From Chaetoderma sp. LZ-2023a (taxonomy: Eukaryota; Mollusca; Caudofoveata; Chaetodermatida; Chaetodermatidae): 64,000 nt of DNA. The stretch is from the NCBI GenBank assembly GCA_034401795.1, contig CM067372.1:13216940-13280939 (forward strand), in the 5' to 3' direction. Both the position numbers and the translations under genes were made by a program. The notes beneath the pieces are model-generated. The model saw only the letters and a list, made by a program, of their open reading frames with translations, did not search any database and was not told the DNA's origin. Below are positions 30,594 through 42,893 of this stretch, piece after piece (positions within the stretch are counted from its first letter, which is position 1; every line of letters begins with the position of its first letter).

Positions 30594-31107
30594 GTTCTCG
30601 CTTTTTCACACCATAAAAGCACTGAGGTATCGTGCTAAACAACTCGTCACCGCTCACGTTGGGTGTCGTGTAAAAGTTAGGTAATGCTGCCAGCAAATTA
30701 CTCGAGTTCTGTTTCAATAATTCCCACTCGTTGTCTTGCAGGTATAATCCGCAACGTGTGGCATGTGGTTCTGCGTCAGAGCAGAAAAAATAGCGTATGT
30801 CAATACACGGAAATTCGTCACATATAGAAATACGAACAGAATTGTCCAAAGAATATGTAAATAGTACGCCTTCTTTTTTGCGCACACGTTTTACCGCGTC
30901 TTCAAGATCGGGTATGATCTGTAACAGCTGCTTAAATGCTGCTACGCTAAGATATAAACCACGTTTAGTGGGATAACCGTCAGGATGAAACTGCCGTAGA
31001 TCGATACACCACTTTTCGCCAAAACGTATTGTTCACGCTTTACACGAATTACCAAGACACACCAAAACGCCGAGCGATTTAAATATTTAAAGCAAGGATC
31101 AGACGAC
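30586..31107 (-). pseudogene. Tandem PC4-like ssDNA-binding/coactivator protein
   Basis: Two successive PC4 (transcriptional coactivator p15) like domains in one frame. The first (about 31032-30890) has CIDLRQFHPDG, PTKRGLYLS and then LLQIIPDLEDAV. The second (about 30840-30690) has CIDIRYFFCSD, ATRCGLYLQDNEWELL. Each follows the PC4 order of IDIR-[FY], a short loop, G-[IL]-x-L and a helix with W/F and L. PC4 folds bind single-stranded DNA and work in transcription or replication. An in-frame TGA at 31033-31035 lies just before the first domain; the original start upstream is not clear. The stop at 30586 overlaps the next gene's ATG. Assignment is by motif only. Confidence 0.6.
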
Positions 31108-31657
31108 ATCGTGGAGAACGAATAATCATAGCGTGAAACTGTTGCATTTCTATATCATTAGTAACAATAACGAACAGCCGCACACGGATTGAACGACATC
31201 TGGCGTAAATACCATGCATACAATGGCGTACAGAGGAGCATGTGCATTACAATGACGTACATAGACACGCTTAATTTGAATTTATGGAACGCATTTGTTC
31301 GATCAATAACGTACATATTCACGCGGTACAAGACACCGTCTTCTACAGTCGCACACTTTATGAGCAATAACGCGCACGATCAACTTCTAACCATTACACG
31401 GCTGAGAGACTCGATACACTAAAGTCGCAGCATATTATCGCTGGATGCACAAAATATTTTGAAAACTATCCGACTCTAAGTTCATGGCGTATGACAACAA
31501 CTTTCAGTCATAATATTTATGCCGTAATATAAGGCTTGTAATGCGTGCGATAACTAAGCATAAGTTATGAATGAGAAAGACATCGATTAATGTAGCTTCG
31601 CAGCAATAATACGCGAACCCAATGCACTATGTCTATCCCATATTCGGTTAATAAACC
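31108..31657. other. Polinton intergenic stretch, no supported gene
   Basis: A 69-codon minus-strand frame (31158-31367) with hydrophobic segments is open here but has no recognisable features and an equally long frame opposite. I do not call it. Confidence 0.35.
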
Positions 31658-31843
31658 CTAGCTAATTTCAGACATGAGTATAATTCTTCCAGCATTCATT
31701 TTGTCATCTCTTAAAGCGAACTGCATGCTCCTCATAATCAACGTACGCATCTTATCCTTATCAGCGTTACACAGACTAGCAATATTTGTTATCATAGCGC
31801 TAGCAGCTAGTGCGGCTTTGGCGGACATGGATGACACCGACAT
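31658..31843 (-). CDS. Small Polinton ORF downstream of the polymerase
   Basis: 61 residues, Ala/Met-rich N-terminus (SMSAKAALAASAMITNIASL) then a basic, polar part. The ATG is followed by an unbroken frame, and TATAAATA on the minus strand (31879-31886) overlaps the polymerase stop about 36-43 bases before the ATG, a plausible late-type promoter. No function is recognised. It may be a chance frame. Confidence 0.35.
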   Translation of the reverse strand: MSVSSMSAKAALAASAMITNIASLCNADKDKMRTLIMRSMQFALRDDKMNAGRIILMSEIS

Positions 31844-31878
31844 TGTTTACGTACTGACTGAAAAAAGTGCACTGTTGC

Positions 31879-31886
31879 TATTTATA
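31879..31886 (-). promoter_or_regulatory. TATA-box-like sequence
   Basis: TATAAATA on the minus strand, a short distance before the ATG of the 61-residue frame; it overlaps the polymerase stop codon. Inference only. Confidence 0.35.
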
Positions 31887-34800
31887 TTACACTAGTGTAA
31901 CCATATGGTACTGATGATAAATCTCCCAGTTTCAAAATACGTTTTTTAAAGACGGGTCTGAAAATCTTACTGCTATTTACTGAAAGAATTCTAAAATGAT
32001 CGGTGCACGTGATCTTTGATGGATAGCTTAATAGTATGCTATTACTATCCGTAATTCCACCATCGTTTATAATTTGATCAATGGATTTTTTCATTGTATC
32101 AAAATTAACTTGTTTTGATTGTTTGGTACCGAGCGTTAAACCTTTAACCTTCGTCACCTGTTTAATGATCGATGGATCGCCTCGACGCTTCATTTCATAA
32201 CTATAGTTTTTTGGACCGAGTGCGCAAAAACTTGTTAATTCGTAATCGGAGGCGATTTCACTCGTCCAAGAACCTAGATACCCACTTCGATCTTGAATGG
32301 TCGGCTCACCTTCACGTGTACTAAATACCACCGAATCCGTATCGTGATAGGCTACGAGGCGTCCGAGTAAGGACAAGACTTCGTACAGTTTTATTCGGCC
32401 ATATGCTGTCACGAAAGATGCAAGAATACAGTTGGTATTTAATGGTGACTGAACGTACTCGTCATTGACCGAATAGGAGGCCATTAGAAGACCATCGTTC
32501 AGGAATGTAATGGAGCCTACAGTTTTACTTTTATCATTCTAAAGGGAGAGTAGACCTTTACGTGTTGATATCATGCTATTCTTTTTATGATTACGAAGAG
32601 AAAATCGTCGCCACAAAATATTCAAACAGGATTTAGCGACAAAGCGCAAACCCGGATTATACGATATTTTGGCAGGGTCGAGCTGTATTCCTTCATGTTT
32701 ATAATAGTCAGCCACATAATTCGCCTTTTCACTCTCACTACCGACACAATCAGGATAACCGCTACTTTCCTGTTTAATTTTCAGAAAACGGCTAATGTAT
32801 TCTGAAAATAACCCATCGTCGCCCTGCGGCTCATATTGCGATGACGTGTGATAATGCCATACTTCATACATTTTTTTAATTACATAACCGTTGCGTATAG
32901 CTAGCTGTAACTCTGGAGTGGTCCATGTTACGCATAAACTGCGCTGTTCTTCCGTATGTTCGCATACAGAAGATTGTTCATTTCTTGCGCATTCGTCGCA
33001 TAGTACAAACATTAGGCGCGAATTTATTCGAGCAGGTAGCATGGGAAAGTATAAATCACGAGGTGGAAGGACTTTGCATTTAATAAGACCAAAGAAGTCA
33101 TGCACCGTCTTATCACTCAAGTCATCGCCACTTAGAACCATATATGACCCTTCTGGAAAACTACATTGTTTCATCACTGAAGGATACATGGAAACGCAGT
33201 CTAAATATTCGAGTGTCGTATGCTCATCCGCTTCCATAAATAAACGAATCGCGGATGTACGACCACCGAATAGCGCATCACGCGGTGATATTGGGTGTGC
33301 TAAGTCCAATTCGGTGATAAAATCATTTAGCTCGGAGGAATCAGCGACTTGTTTCTTAAAGTCGCATTCCCACATAATTCTCACCGTATATCCACGCAAT
33401 TCAAATAAAGAAATGCGACATTGAACTGCGGAATATGCTTCTTCATATGTCTGATCGCCATATGGTGTATATGTCGTATCACGCTTATCACCACAACAAG
33501 CAGACTCGTGTCCGTGGAATTTACAACCTAAGAACTCGTAAAGAATATTTTCAGATACATCAATTCCATCCACATAATGTCCGCATATTTTCTGTTCACT
33601 GCCATTTAGCGCATGCGCGATTTGGCGACCTTCACATTGACTGACCCATTCCATCCATTCTACACCCAAAACACTATAAGCACGTTTTGCTCTTAGTGAG
33701 CAATCAGGTATAGTCTGTAGCCATAAAGCGCGATAGGCCGCATTACACACTCCCACTAGCGTTATCCCTGTCACAAATGGGTTTTGGCCATCCGTCAATT
33801 CAGAAAATAAAGTCTTAAATCTAGACATGGCTAAACGTAAGACAGTTACGTCATCATTACAATATTCGATGAGATTTTTATCGACATCGTAGCGCTCGTG
33901 TCTAGATATCTGGTAGTTGTACCATCGATCAAATTAGATTAATTCATTCGCATTCATATTTTGTGGACAGAATATCTCCCTCTCGGGAAATGGTATTACC
34001 GTACCCCAATATTGAGGCGTAATGAGCTGATGGGGAAATGTCCCCTTATGAACAGGAAGATTAAAAGCATCGCCCACCTTATGTAATGAAAGGGGGAAAA
34101 AGTTAATGGAATCGATAAACCGAATAGTACCTACGTCAAATGAGAGAACTGATCGACTGCGCATGATAATATTTGAAGGTTTAAGATGCGGATTAGTGGT
34201 TTTGCAAATGCATTGAAGGAGTAAAAGAGAATCATAGGCACGAGCGTTGTGAGCGATCACCAAGTAGTCAGAGAAAACATATTTTCTAGCGATTTGTTTA
34301 CCGACACTCGCAGCCTTAACACGTGTCAGCCATCTAACGAACTGATCCACCACGTCTAACCCATGAAAGCGAACATATCCATAATTCGTACATCGATGAC
34401 ATGTAGAGCAATCGTCTTCGAGCGGTTGCTCGAGGCACGCATCACAACATATGTTGGCAACCACGAGATTGACTTTATGCTCGGCTAGAATATTAGTATT
34501 GCCACTGTCGATAGGCGATAAATATGTTTCTGTATCGTAAATGATATATTTTTGAAAACATTCGTAACTACAATTGTCGGCATTCATACGCATAGAGCGT
34601 GCGTGGGATAATGACATAATAGGTTCTTCAATTACTTTATGATAACACGTATGATTTTCAGTAATAACATACTTTTCTTTACACGCGTGACATTTTGTCA
34701 TACCGCATACGTGTTCATCGTCATCTTTATGTATGCGACTGAAACAGTGGGGGCAAGCAATAACCATTTCGCAGGTCCCATCAGAGAGGTGGTTCGACAT

Positions 34801-36722
34801 ACATTGACGGTTATAAAACTTACGATGACAATCAGTACACATTATCTTATGCGTAGCGTCTGTTGAAGTACAAGATCCTTTATCAGAATAAAGTGTCTGA
34901 CAACTACGACAGCGCGCAGAGCATGAGTGATCATTAGAGTATGACGCATTACACCGCGTACAGTAATTACATACCATAAGAAATGCAGCCATAGACGTGA
35001 TTAAGGATATATGATTATCACGTTCTGAATGCATAAGATTTATGCATGGTAAACTCGGGGAATCGCTACCGAATAGGCGTTCATGCGTTGACTCTGAGGA
35101 GACTTGAATAGAAAATTTATTGCGAAAATGTTCCTGAAATGTGTTCCAATCAGTACTATTAATTTCGCGTACAGGAATACTACAAGCTGTATGATATTCA
35201 TGTGCCATATGCATCATATATGTTTTATTACATCTAAAATTATCCCATTCTTTTGCAGAGATTAATTAGTTCATTTTCTCAATATATTTTATTCCTAAAA
35301 ATATTCCTGCCGCGAAACAGAATGGATATTCGACGCATACGGGTATAATACATTTTTTTATACGCATGTACGCATCTAAATCAGATGAATGTAAATTTAA
35401 TAAATTTAATTGTCTAGAATCGCTCCCACCTAGGAGAGTATCATTTCGACCACTCGAGTTGTAGTCCTTTACACGAAAAACGTGAAATTCAAAACCCTCT
35501 GATAACCTACAATCAGTATTTGACTGAATGACTTTTTCCACTGATTCTAAAATTATGTCAGGTGTATTTCATTCCATAGCCTAAAATCCATCGCTATCGG
35601 CATTTCCAAAGAAGGGTAAATCAACTCGATTCTCACGTGATCATTCGGCTGAACATCACTAACTCAGAATGAGAAAGTGGTGTATCGGCTATAGGATAAC
35701 TTTTAAAAGATACATTATATTCAGTACCTTCAAGATGAAACTTTTTACTGCGGTATTTGCGAACAGTCTCCACAGATATATAGTCGGTATAATCAACTAC
35801 CGACCCTCCGATTTGAGCGTGCTCATAGTGTTGCAAATAACGATTAAGTAGATCATCTGTAAGCACTATATTCTCTGATATACATCGACTGATTTCATCA
35901 GCGATGAGACTAATTTCATCTGTCGAATGATTTGCTTGCATGTCAATAAGAGATTGATGAGTAGGATCACCGATGCGATAAGCGGAATCGTTAGGAAGGT
36001 ATGCTATATCCAGAGATAAGTCATTAACCGTAGGCTCGATACAGACCGGCACATCATCACGTAAATTTAGGTCGGTATCAATAGGAAGACATGATAAATC
36101 CAGCGATATGTCATTAGCAGAAGGCACAATAGTCTGGAACCGGCGCAGCATCAAATAAATTTAGGTCGGAATCGTTAGGAAGGCATGATAAATCCGGTGA
36201 TATGTCATTAGTAGAAGGCTCAATATGTACAGGAACTGGCGCGTTATCAAATAAATTTAGGTCGTAATCATTAGGAAGGCATGCTAAATCCTGTGATATG
36301 CCATTAGCAGTAGGCTCAATACAGACAGGAACTGGCACGTTATCAAATAAATTTTGGTCAGAATCATAAGGAAGGCATGCTAAATCCTGAGATAGGTCAT
36401 TAGATGAAGGCACAAGAAAGTCAAGAAGGGATGTATCGTAGAATAAATTTACATCGTAATCATTAAGAAGGCATACTAAATCCTGAGATAGGTCATTAGC
36501 GAAAGGCACAATGTCAATTAAATTTAGATCGTGCCCATCACGTACATCGGTCAAATAATTAGAATCAATTATGTCACATACGTTATGAGGATAATTAACT
36601 AATGATGATGGTACGGTACTCAGATCAGGAATAGATTGTTCAGTTATAGTATGTATGGTTTGATCATCGATAGAAGCAGGTTGCTCAGGTATGATTACAT
36701 CATAATCGTATAAATCGTCCAA
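31882..36722 (-). pseudogene. Polinton protein-primed DNA polymerase B
   Basis: Replicative polymerase of the element. Downstream of about 35541 a single frame runs to the stop at 31882. It has a Cys/His-rich segment (about 34980-34670: several CxxC and HxC pairs), exonuclease blocks YDTET, IAHNARAYDSLLLL and EYCNDDVTVLR, polymerase motif A DCVSMYPSV, motif B AKSCLNILW, motif C YHDTDSVVF and the GPKNYSYE block. All catalytic Asp residues are present. Motif B normally ends in WG; here it is WR. In-frame stops lie at 35581, 35569, 35266, 33934 and 32539 (first base on the plus strand), and frameshifts near 35640 and 36130. Upstream is an acidic repeat region. Full length would be about 1,600 residues, longer than usual because of that region. 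Confidence 0.9.
36000..36720 (-). repeat. Acidic peptide repeats at the polymerase N-terminus
   Basis: Seven or so units of about 28-30 residues (84-90 bp) with phrases NDLSQDLACLPNDYDLNLFD and VPVCIEP. They read in the frame that leads into the polymerase, with one frameshift near 36130 after which the same repeat continues in the next frame. Whether this is part of the polymerase or a separate gene joined to it is uncertain. Confidence 0.75.
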
Positions 36723-36800
36723 ATGATTGAAAAAATCAGCATCGGTATCAGACAGTTCAGGAATGACTTCGCGTAATGTTCGTTTTCTCTGCAGAACCTA

Positions 36801-37174
36801 CACAGTGTTTTTCATTTTGGTGCTTAGGGGGTAAAATGACGGTATTTAGAATTTCATGAAACAGATCACCCAAAAGTATTCATTTTGATTTATTCTTCGT
36901 TCTTTATTTATCTAAACCTTTGTTCACGGTACAAAATGACCTTATTGCCCATGCCGCCGAAAGGCCAATGTGGGTATTGCAGTTGGTGACGCCTGTGTGC
37001 GCAAGTGCGTGTGTGTGTCTGTTGGCACATACATTGATATTATGAGTGGTTAGAAAAAATTTAGTTTGGGGTTAAAAGGTCAAGAGTTGGGGGTAGGGCG
37101 AATGGGATCACTTAGTGTATACTTGAATGGACATTTTCGTGTTTGTGGACAACTGCCTGATATACCAGCAGAGA
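36801..37174. other. Polinton end region or flank, no gene
   Basis: A stop closes the acidic-repeat frame near 36800. The remainder is AT-rich then GT-rich, with no recognised terminal repeat. Confidence 0.35.
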
Positions 37175-37900
37175 AAATCGTCCTAAGACCACTCCATCTT
37201 TTAACAAGACCTTGGGGGCATTAGAATGCTGGGCTTCCGACTAGGGCATACAGTTCAATGCGAAGTGCGATATCCTGAATGCAGTGGAAAAAATCACAGC
37301 ACTACCATAATCTTTGTAACACCATCCTACAAGTTGTTTCAGTAATCCATATCTTGGTGTCCAATTCCTTTCCATGAACCTAGTAAGGAACTGTCCACTA
37401 TCATACAGGAAAAATGCATATCTATCGCTTGTGTGGTCAATAGTTGAGTATGGCGCTGTTATCTGGGACCCATATCTCAACTCGGACATTGAACGGTTAG
37501 AAAGAACCCAACGACAAGCAGCAAGATTAATCGCTGGTGTCTTAGAAGAGCACGACACCATGGTGCAGATGCTGAACCACCACGACCTAACACAATTACA
37601 GGGAATGTGCAAACAACTCAGAATAATATTCCTATTCAAGATGGTTGATGTGTTTATGCCAGCCATCAATTATTATATATTAGAAGATATGTTCATGTAC
37701 ATGAATTTGAAGACTATATTAACAATAGGATTCTCGACAATCGTATCACAAACACCTCTAGATGCGTGTGAACAAACATCAAAATCAGAACCCCTATAAA
37801 CATTCGTTCTTCGTTCAAACAGTAGTTGATTAGAACCATCTAAAAGACAATTGTGCTTGTGCCTTAACTGTTTACAGTTTCCAATCAATTCTCAGCAGTA
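37175..37900 (+). pseudogene. LINE H fragment, RT thumb and tail
   Basis: A short LINE remnant. YLGVQFLSMN near 37340 is the usual post-palm block; then NAYLSLVWSIVEYGAVIWDPY and RLERTQRQAARLIAG, LTQLQGMCKQLRIIFLFKM follow in an open frame (37374-37799). The VEYG..IWDPY..xxIxxLE..QR.AAR pattern is common to several LINE clades, so the clade is not assigned. Confidence 0.65.
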
Positions 37901-38049
37901 GGACTTTAATAAAAGCTCTCTCACCCATTGTGCTATGTGCCGGAATCAGCACTATAATGCATTCCATAAAGATTGTAAATATTCTGTAAATATTTTAACC
38001 TGCATGCAGATGGCCATAGTATGAAGTCCATTTGGCTTTAAACTGCTGT

Positions 38050-39770
38050 TGTAGCCGTGGAACCTGTGGGGGGGGGGGGGCTTTGTGGTCAACAATGTGC
38101 CCTGTTCATGTTATCCGGAGATGGCAATCTTGGCATGGGTGTTTGAAAGCCATATTTGTTGGAAACAGTCCATTGGAACTACCAGTGCATTTCCATAGTT
38201 ATTGTGTGTACCATGCCCATATGAACCGCATTACAAGCCAAGTCCTGAATTCTCCTTGCTGAGTTTACCCAGCTTGGAGTTGAAATCTTCACACATGAAC
38301 AGTTGCCATCTGGATGGAGTAGTAATGGTTGAGATCAGCTCTACATAGAAGGCATCTAATATTGATGTATTCTCTCTGGACCATATGCATTGACTATGCA
38401 GCACTTAGTGGTGGTAGATTTTCGTGGTGGTATAGACAGGTCGATAAATGTAACATGATCACTGACATATCCAAAACTAATGACAGTAGGGCCATATCCA
38501 TTGACTATGCAACACTTGATTTCCAAACTCTGTAGACTTCACTGTCTTGACTTGTGCTCTCAGATTGGTGTCTGCAAGTAGTAGTCTCATTAGTTGCAAC
38601 ACATCTTCATTGCAACTGGCATGGTGTAGCACATCTAGGCTCTTTGAACGTTTAATTGTGTCATGGGCTCATGACATGTCATTGCCCATTTTGTGGAAAT
38701 TTCAGTGTTTGGACATGACTACTCACACGGGCATGCATTGAGCTGCAATGTCTGCGCAGATGCATCCATGTTTAATACCACTCGGACAGGATCTAGTGAA
38801 GGCATCGATCATGTCTTGAATGCAGCATAGGGTAAAGTTAGATAGGAGAGCACAATGGTCTGTAGATTACCTGACGAGCTGGGTGACTTTTAGGGTTGGG
38901 TAGCGTGCTATGGGTGGCTTGGCATGCAACATCGATGACAAGATGGTGCATAAAGGCTGAATTGATTAAGTGCGTGTTCGGTTTTGAGATAATAGCATGT
39001 GCATACTTGAATAGTTCATTGCTGATGCCATCAGGTCCGGATGAACATCAATTTTTTTTCAGAGCTTTTAGTGTATTCTCATCTTCTGCTGTCTCAATTG
39101 CTGTTAGTAATGACCTGGGGTCACTTGAAAACGGATCCAAGGGCTCATAACTGTTAACTGTTCCTTAAAACGTTCTCGTATTGCATCCGATTTGCCCTGG
39201 TCAGTCCTGATAAAACATCTTTCAGCGTTGTGTACAGTGAGTGGTGGCGAGTAGTCACCAACTCGGGCTGCCTGAAACATTTTGTGGCAGTTGTCCGTAG
39301 CGGTGATTTCATCTGATAGGGAGTCTGCTTGTTGAAAAGCAATATCTGTTAAGCGTTCACTGATGTGAAGCATAATGTTATTGTGTTCTCTGCATAGTTT
39401 TGTGCGGTCTTCACACTGTGGTCACTTTTATAGATGTACAATAGTAGTGCTTTTTGCTCTGCTGAGAGTTTTACTACTACAGGGTCGCTTTGCTTGTTTT
39501 GCATAGCTTTGCAATGCAGATGAGCTGCAACCAGTGAAACTACTACTTGCAAACACCAAGCTGCGGTTCTGAGTCAAGACACTAGTCTGCAGAGGTTGCC
39601 TCAAGTGTCCATACTGAGTAGTACGGCTAGAGATGGAATACACCAACAATGTGTACCTCATAGATGAGGAAAAGAAACCCTTTGGCAAACTACTCACGAT
39701 AGCTGCACCCAAGCTAAACAAGAGGCCCAAGGGCCCATGACACTCACCTAGCCCATTAACATTCAAACCA
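38050..39770 (-). pseudogene. Decayed minus-strand LINE fragments (I/Nimb-like)
   Basis: Two parts. 39104-39766 has linker-like text (IRERFKEQLT, RVGDYSPPLT) running into DPDGISNELFKYAHAI at about 39000-39040, the start of an RT. 38050-38700 has endonuclease-like text (CEDFNSKLG near 38290). The order is wrong for one intact element, so these are probably separate insertions or a rearrangement. Frames are badly broken. Confidence 0.45.
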
Positions 39771-39789
39771 CTTGCCTATAAATAGACAT

Positions 39790-40540
39790 GATGAGATAAC
39801 TTTCCGAGAATCCAAGATGGCCAACAAAAGAATTTATCAATCAAACTTGTGTGGCCATTGGATCGTTTCACCAAAGTTTCATTGAAATCAGGTCATAGAT
39901 TAAGCAGTAGTGATTTAAATGGTTCTGGGGAATTTTAAAAAGTCCCAGGTGGATGCCAAAATAGCGCCCAATCAAATCTCTGAATAGAAGTTCCAGAGGC
40001 TATTGGCCAAATTTGATATTAAATCCCTCAAGTGGCTTTGGAGATACACCTTAAAGGATATCTGGATAATTTTCGGAAAATCCAAGATGGCATAAAAAAA
40101 AATTTACCAAGCAAAATTCAATTTTGACATCTTGAAGCATACCATGATACGATCGTTTCACCCAAACTTCATTGAAATCAGAGAATTGATTAAGGAGTAG
40201 CTTTTAAAAGGATCCAAGCTGGTTGGCAAAAAAAACTGACCAACCAAAATTTTGAAGAGAGTTCTAGAGCCTACCATTGTAGGATCCTCCCAAGCAAATT
40301 TTATTAAAGTTCACAGAGTGGTTAAGGAGAGGAGCGTTGACAATTTCTGGGAAATTTTTCATAAAATATGATTTTCACCCAAAAAATTGGCCAATCAAAA
40401 TTATGAATGGACGTTATGGAACCCAGCACCATAGAATTCTTCCAACTAAATTTGGTTGAAATCCATTAAATAAGATGCGTTTTGACAATTTCCTGTGAAC
40501 CATGGATGAAAAGCCGAACCCTGGACTCACCGCTGACATT
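39790..40540 (+). repeat. Diverged internal repeats with CCAAGATGG phrases
   Basis: Several units of roughly 120-130 bp share CCAAGATGGC, TTTCATTGAAATCAG and ATTAAG.AGTAG phrases. The text resembles the repeat at 49540-50010, though without its terminal hairpin. No coding sense. The family is not identified. Confidence 0.55.
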
Positions 40541-40639
40541 GCTCCATCCTGCATCATAAAAAACATAGTTTTGCCGTCCTTCTGGAAGCTTAGGATTCAT
40601 AGATCAAAGATGCCCTTCACAAAAAGACTACATTTGGTT

Positions 40640-40802
40640 ACTTAAGGACTGAACTTGTACTTCAGTATTCATATCTTGAGAACTGAAGGATTGAACCTGT
40701 TCTTCAGTATTCATACATTGGGAACTGAAGGATTGAGTTTGTTCTTCAGTATTCATATCTAATGCTATTATGAATTAAAGAACAAGCTCAATCCTTCAGT
40801 TT
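40640..40802. repeat. Short tandem and inverted repeat
   Basis: Three direct copies of a unit containing GAACTGAAGGATTGA and TTCTTCAGTATTCATA, the last facing an inverted copy (AACTGAAGGATTGAG at about 40730 and its complement CTCAATCCTTCAGTT near 40786-40800). The arms of about 24 bp differ at one base. Confidence 0.75.
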
Positions 40803-40990
40803 TCAAGAAAAAACTTAATTTCTGTTTACTCAATGTCCACTTCCAGGGCAGGAGACTAATTTTTAAATATACCACTGAATCGAGATGCTTGGTTATTGAG
40901 CCAGCCATTCCAGTCGTAAATTCTGCTTCGCTTGGGCTGCAAACAGAAGCTGTTTTGGCTGGCTTGATCACTATTGGGTTAGCTCAAGGG
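40803..40990. repeat. Degenerate foldback fragment
   Basis: Resembles the foldback family at 48781-48899 (AATGTCCACTTCCAGGGCA, GAGCCAGCCATTCCAG, CTTGGGCTGCAAA) but with many changes. Confidence 0.5.
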
Positions 40991-41207
40991 TTATATAATA
41001 TGAATGATATGACGCACATAGAACAGAACAGAGGCATCTAGTGAAAAATAATCACATGATATTTTGTGAACTTAGAAATACAGGCAATATAATATCAACA
41101 ACATTAAAACAAGGCTAAATATAGCAGAAAATATATGGCTTAACAATAGGTCTATTGACTGTAAATGGTTATACAATTCTCAAATTCTTGGAATCAATCT
41201 GATGAAG

Positions 41208-41241
<34 letters not shown>
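41208..41241 (+). repeat. (TA)n microsatellite, left part
   Basis: TA repeat interrupted by the Tc1/mariner copy; it resumes at 42897. Confidence 0.9.
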
Positions 41242-41244
<3 letters not shown>

Positions 41245-42893
41245 CTGTGCAAAAGTTAAGCACCAGCAAAAACAATAGAACGTAGAAACATGATGGTACA
41301 ACTAGGCTGCCATACTTTTTGTCCCCGCGTTAGCTGACATAATTCCAAGTACGAAATGCACATGCATGCATGACTTCACGCCGCTTGATGTCCGTGCGTG
41401 GCGGGAAACAGCACACGTGTTCAGTTATGTAAAAGTCCAGTTTGAGGTGTAGAACATTACATACAGATTTAGGCGACTAGATTAGGCATTTTGTGTTCAT
41501 GACCGTGGTTTATTTGTACAGAGAGAATTAGCTCTTGATTGTGAACCGCTATGGCAAGACGAAGGTTAAGTGATCGTGTGAAATGGCAAATCATAGGCAT
41601 GCGTACCACTGGTATGTCATGCAGAGAGATTGGCAGACAGCTGAACATTAACCATACTGTAATCAGTCGTTTGATTGCAAAGCATGGGCAAACTAACGAG
41701 GTGAAGGACAGGCCTAGATCTGGAAGACCGAAGAAGACTACTGCCCGTGATGATCGAGCCCTAGTACGCCTTGTTAGGAGATCTCCATTCACCAACAGCA
41801 GAGTGCTCAGCCAGCAATGGGAAACGTGCAATAGTGTCAATGTCTACCGTCAAAAGGAGACTGTATGCTGCTGGCATGAAAGCTAGGAGACCTGTCAGAC
41901 GTCCTCTCCTCACTGCACACCACAAAGAGGAGCGTCTGAGGTGGTGCAACGAAAGAAGACACTGGAACATGAGATCCTCGAGACGGGTACACTGGTCCGA
42001 TGAAAGTCGGTTCCTGCTTCATGCCACAGATGGTCGAACTCGTGTATGGAGGTCCAGACGCACGGCGTACGACCAACGTAACATCATGGAAGAAGTTCCA
42101 TTTGGTGGAGGTTCCGTTATGATATGGGGGTGCATCTCATTTGATTGTAAGCTGGATCTGTTGACTGTACCTGGAGCACTAAATGGACAAAGATATCAAG
42201 ATTCCATACTGGATAGAGTTGTGGTCCCTCATTTTGTAAATCATGCACCTGGAACCCACCCTATATTCATGGATGACAACGCCCGACCACATCGTGCTAG
42301 AGCTGTGCATGAATACCTCCGCCAGAATGCCATCGAAACCCTACCATGGCCAGCAAGGAGCCCTGACATGAACCCTATTGAGCATATCTGGGACATTCTG
42401 GGAAACATGGTGAGAAGGAGGGATCCTCCTGTGCAGAACCTACAGGAATTAACAGATGCACTCCATCTTGAATGGCAACGAATACCACAATGGCGTATCA
42501 GTCGGTTGGTGACCAGCATGAGACGTTGTGTCCAGGCCGTCATCTAGGCACAAGGTGGATATACCCGGTATTAATAATGACAGTCTCAAACTCGTGCACA
42601 GATGTTAAACTTCGTTTTCAGACACCATTAATGACAATCTAGCCACGTGTGTCAACTGTAGGGCAATAGTTGTCAGTTGTGTCAACGTAACCATATTCAG
42701 GCCTCGTTTTCAAGTTCAAACAAAAACATACAGTGTTTCCCCACCATCATAATCAGCATTCCTCTAGTTGCATTATTACCTCTTGCACTAGGATGGATGG
42801 GTACATAAATGTTTATGCTATTGCTTTCTTCATAGCACATGAATATACCCTCGCATGTGCGTAAAAATAGGGTGGTGCTTAACTTTTGCACAG

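Larger units (their letters stand above)
28351..36800 (-). mobile_element. Decayed Polinton/Maverick (polintovirus-like) element
   Basis: Genes on the minus strand: DNA polymerase B, a small ORF, a double-PC4 protein, a Cys/His-rich protein and an A32/FtsK-type ATPase. Pairing a protein-primed polymerase with this ATPase is diagnostic of Polintons. Integrase, cysteine protease, and major and minor capsid genes are not found, and no long terminal inverted repeat was recognised, so the element is partial or rearranged. Damage is mainly in-frame stops with few frameshifts. The 83-bp minisatellite lies inside it. Confidence 0.8.

Noticed and set aside
31158-31367. A 69-codon minus-strand frame with hydrophobic stretches
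   Set aside because: An equally long frame is open on the other strand and no feature distinguishes them.
32891-33424. A 177-codon plus-strand frame
   Set aside because: It is antisense to the polymerase palm, which has clear motifs in its own frame.
28351-36722. Stop-codon reassignment or readthrough in the Polinton
   Set aside because: All three stop codons occur in frame and the neighbouring large exon and transposase use a normal code; decay is simpler.
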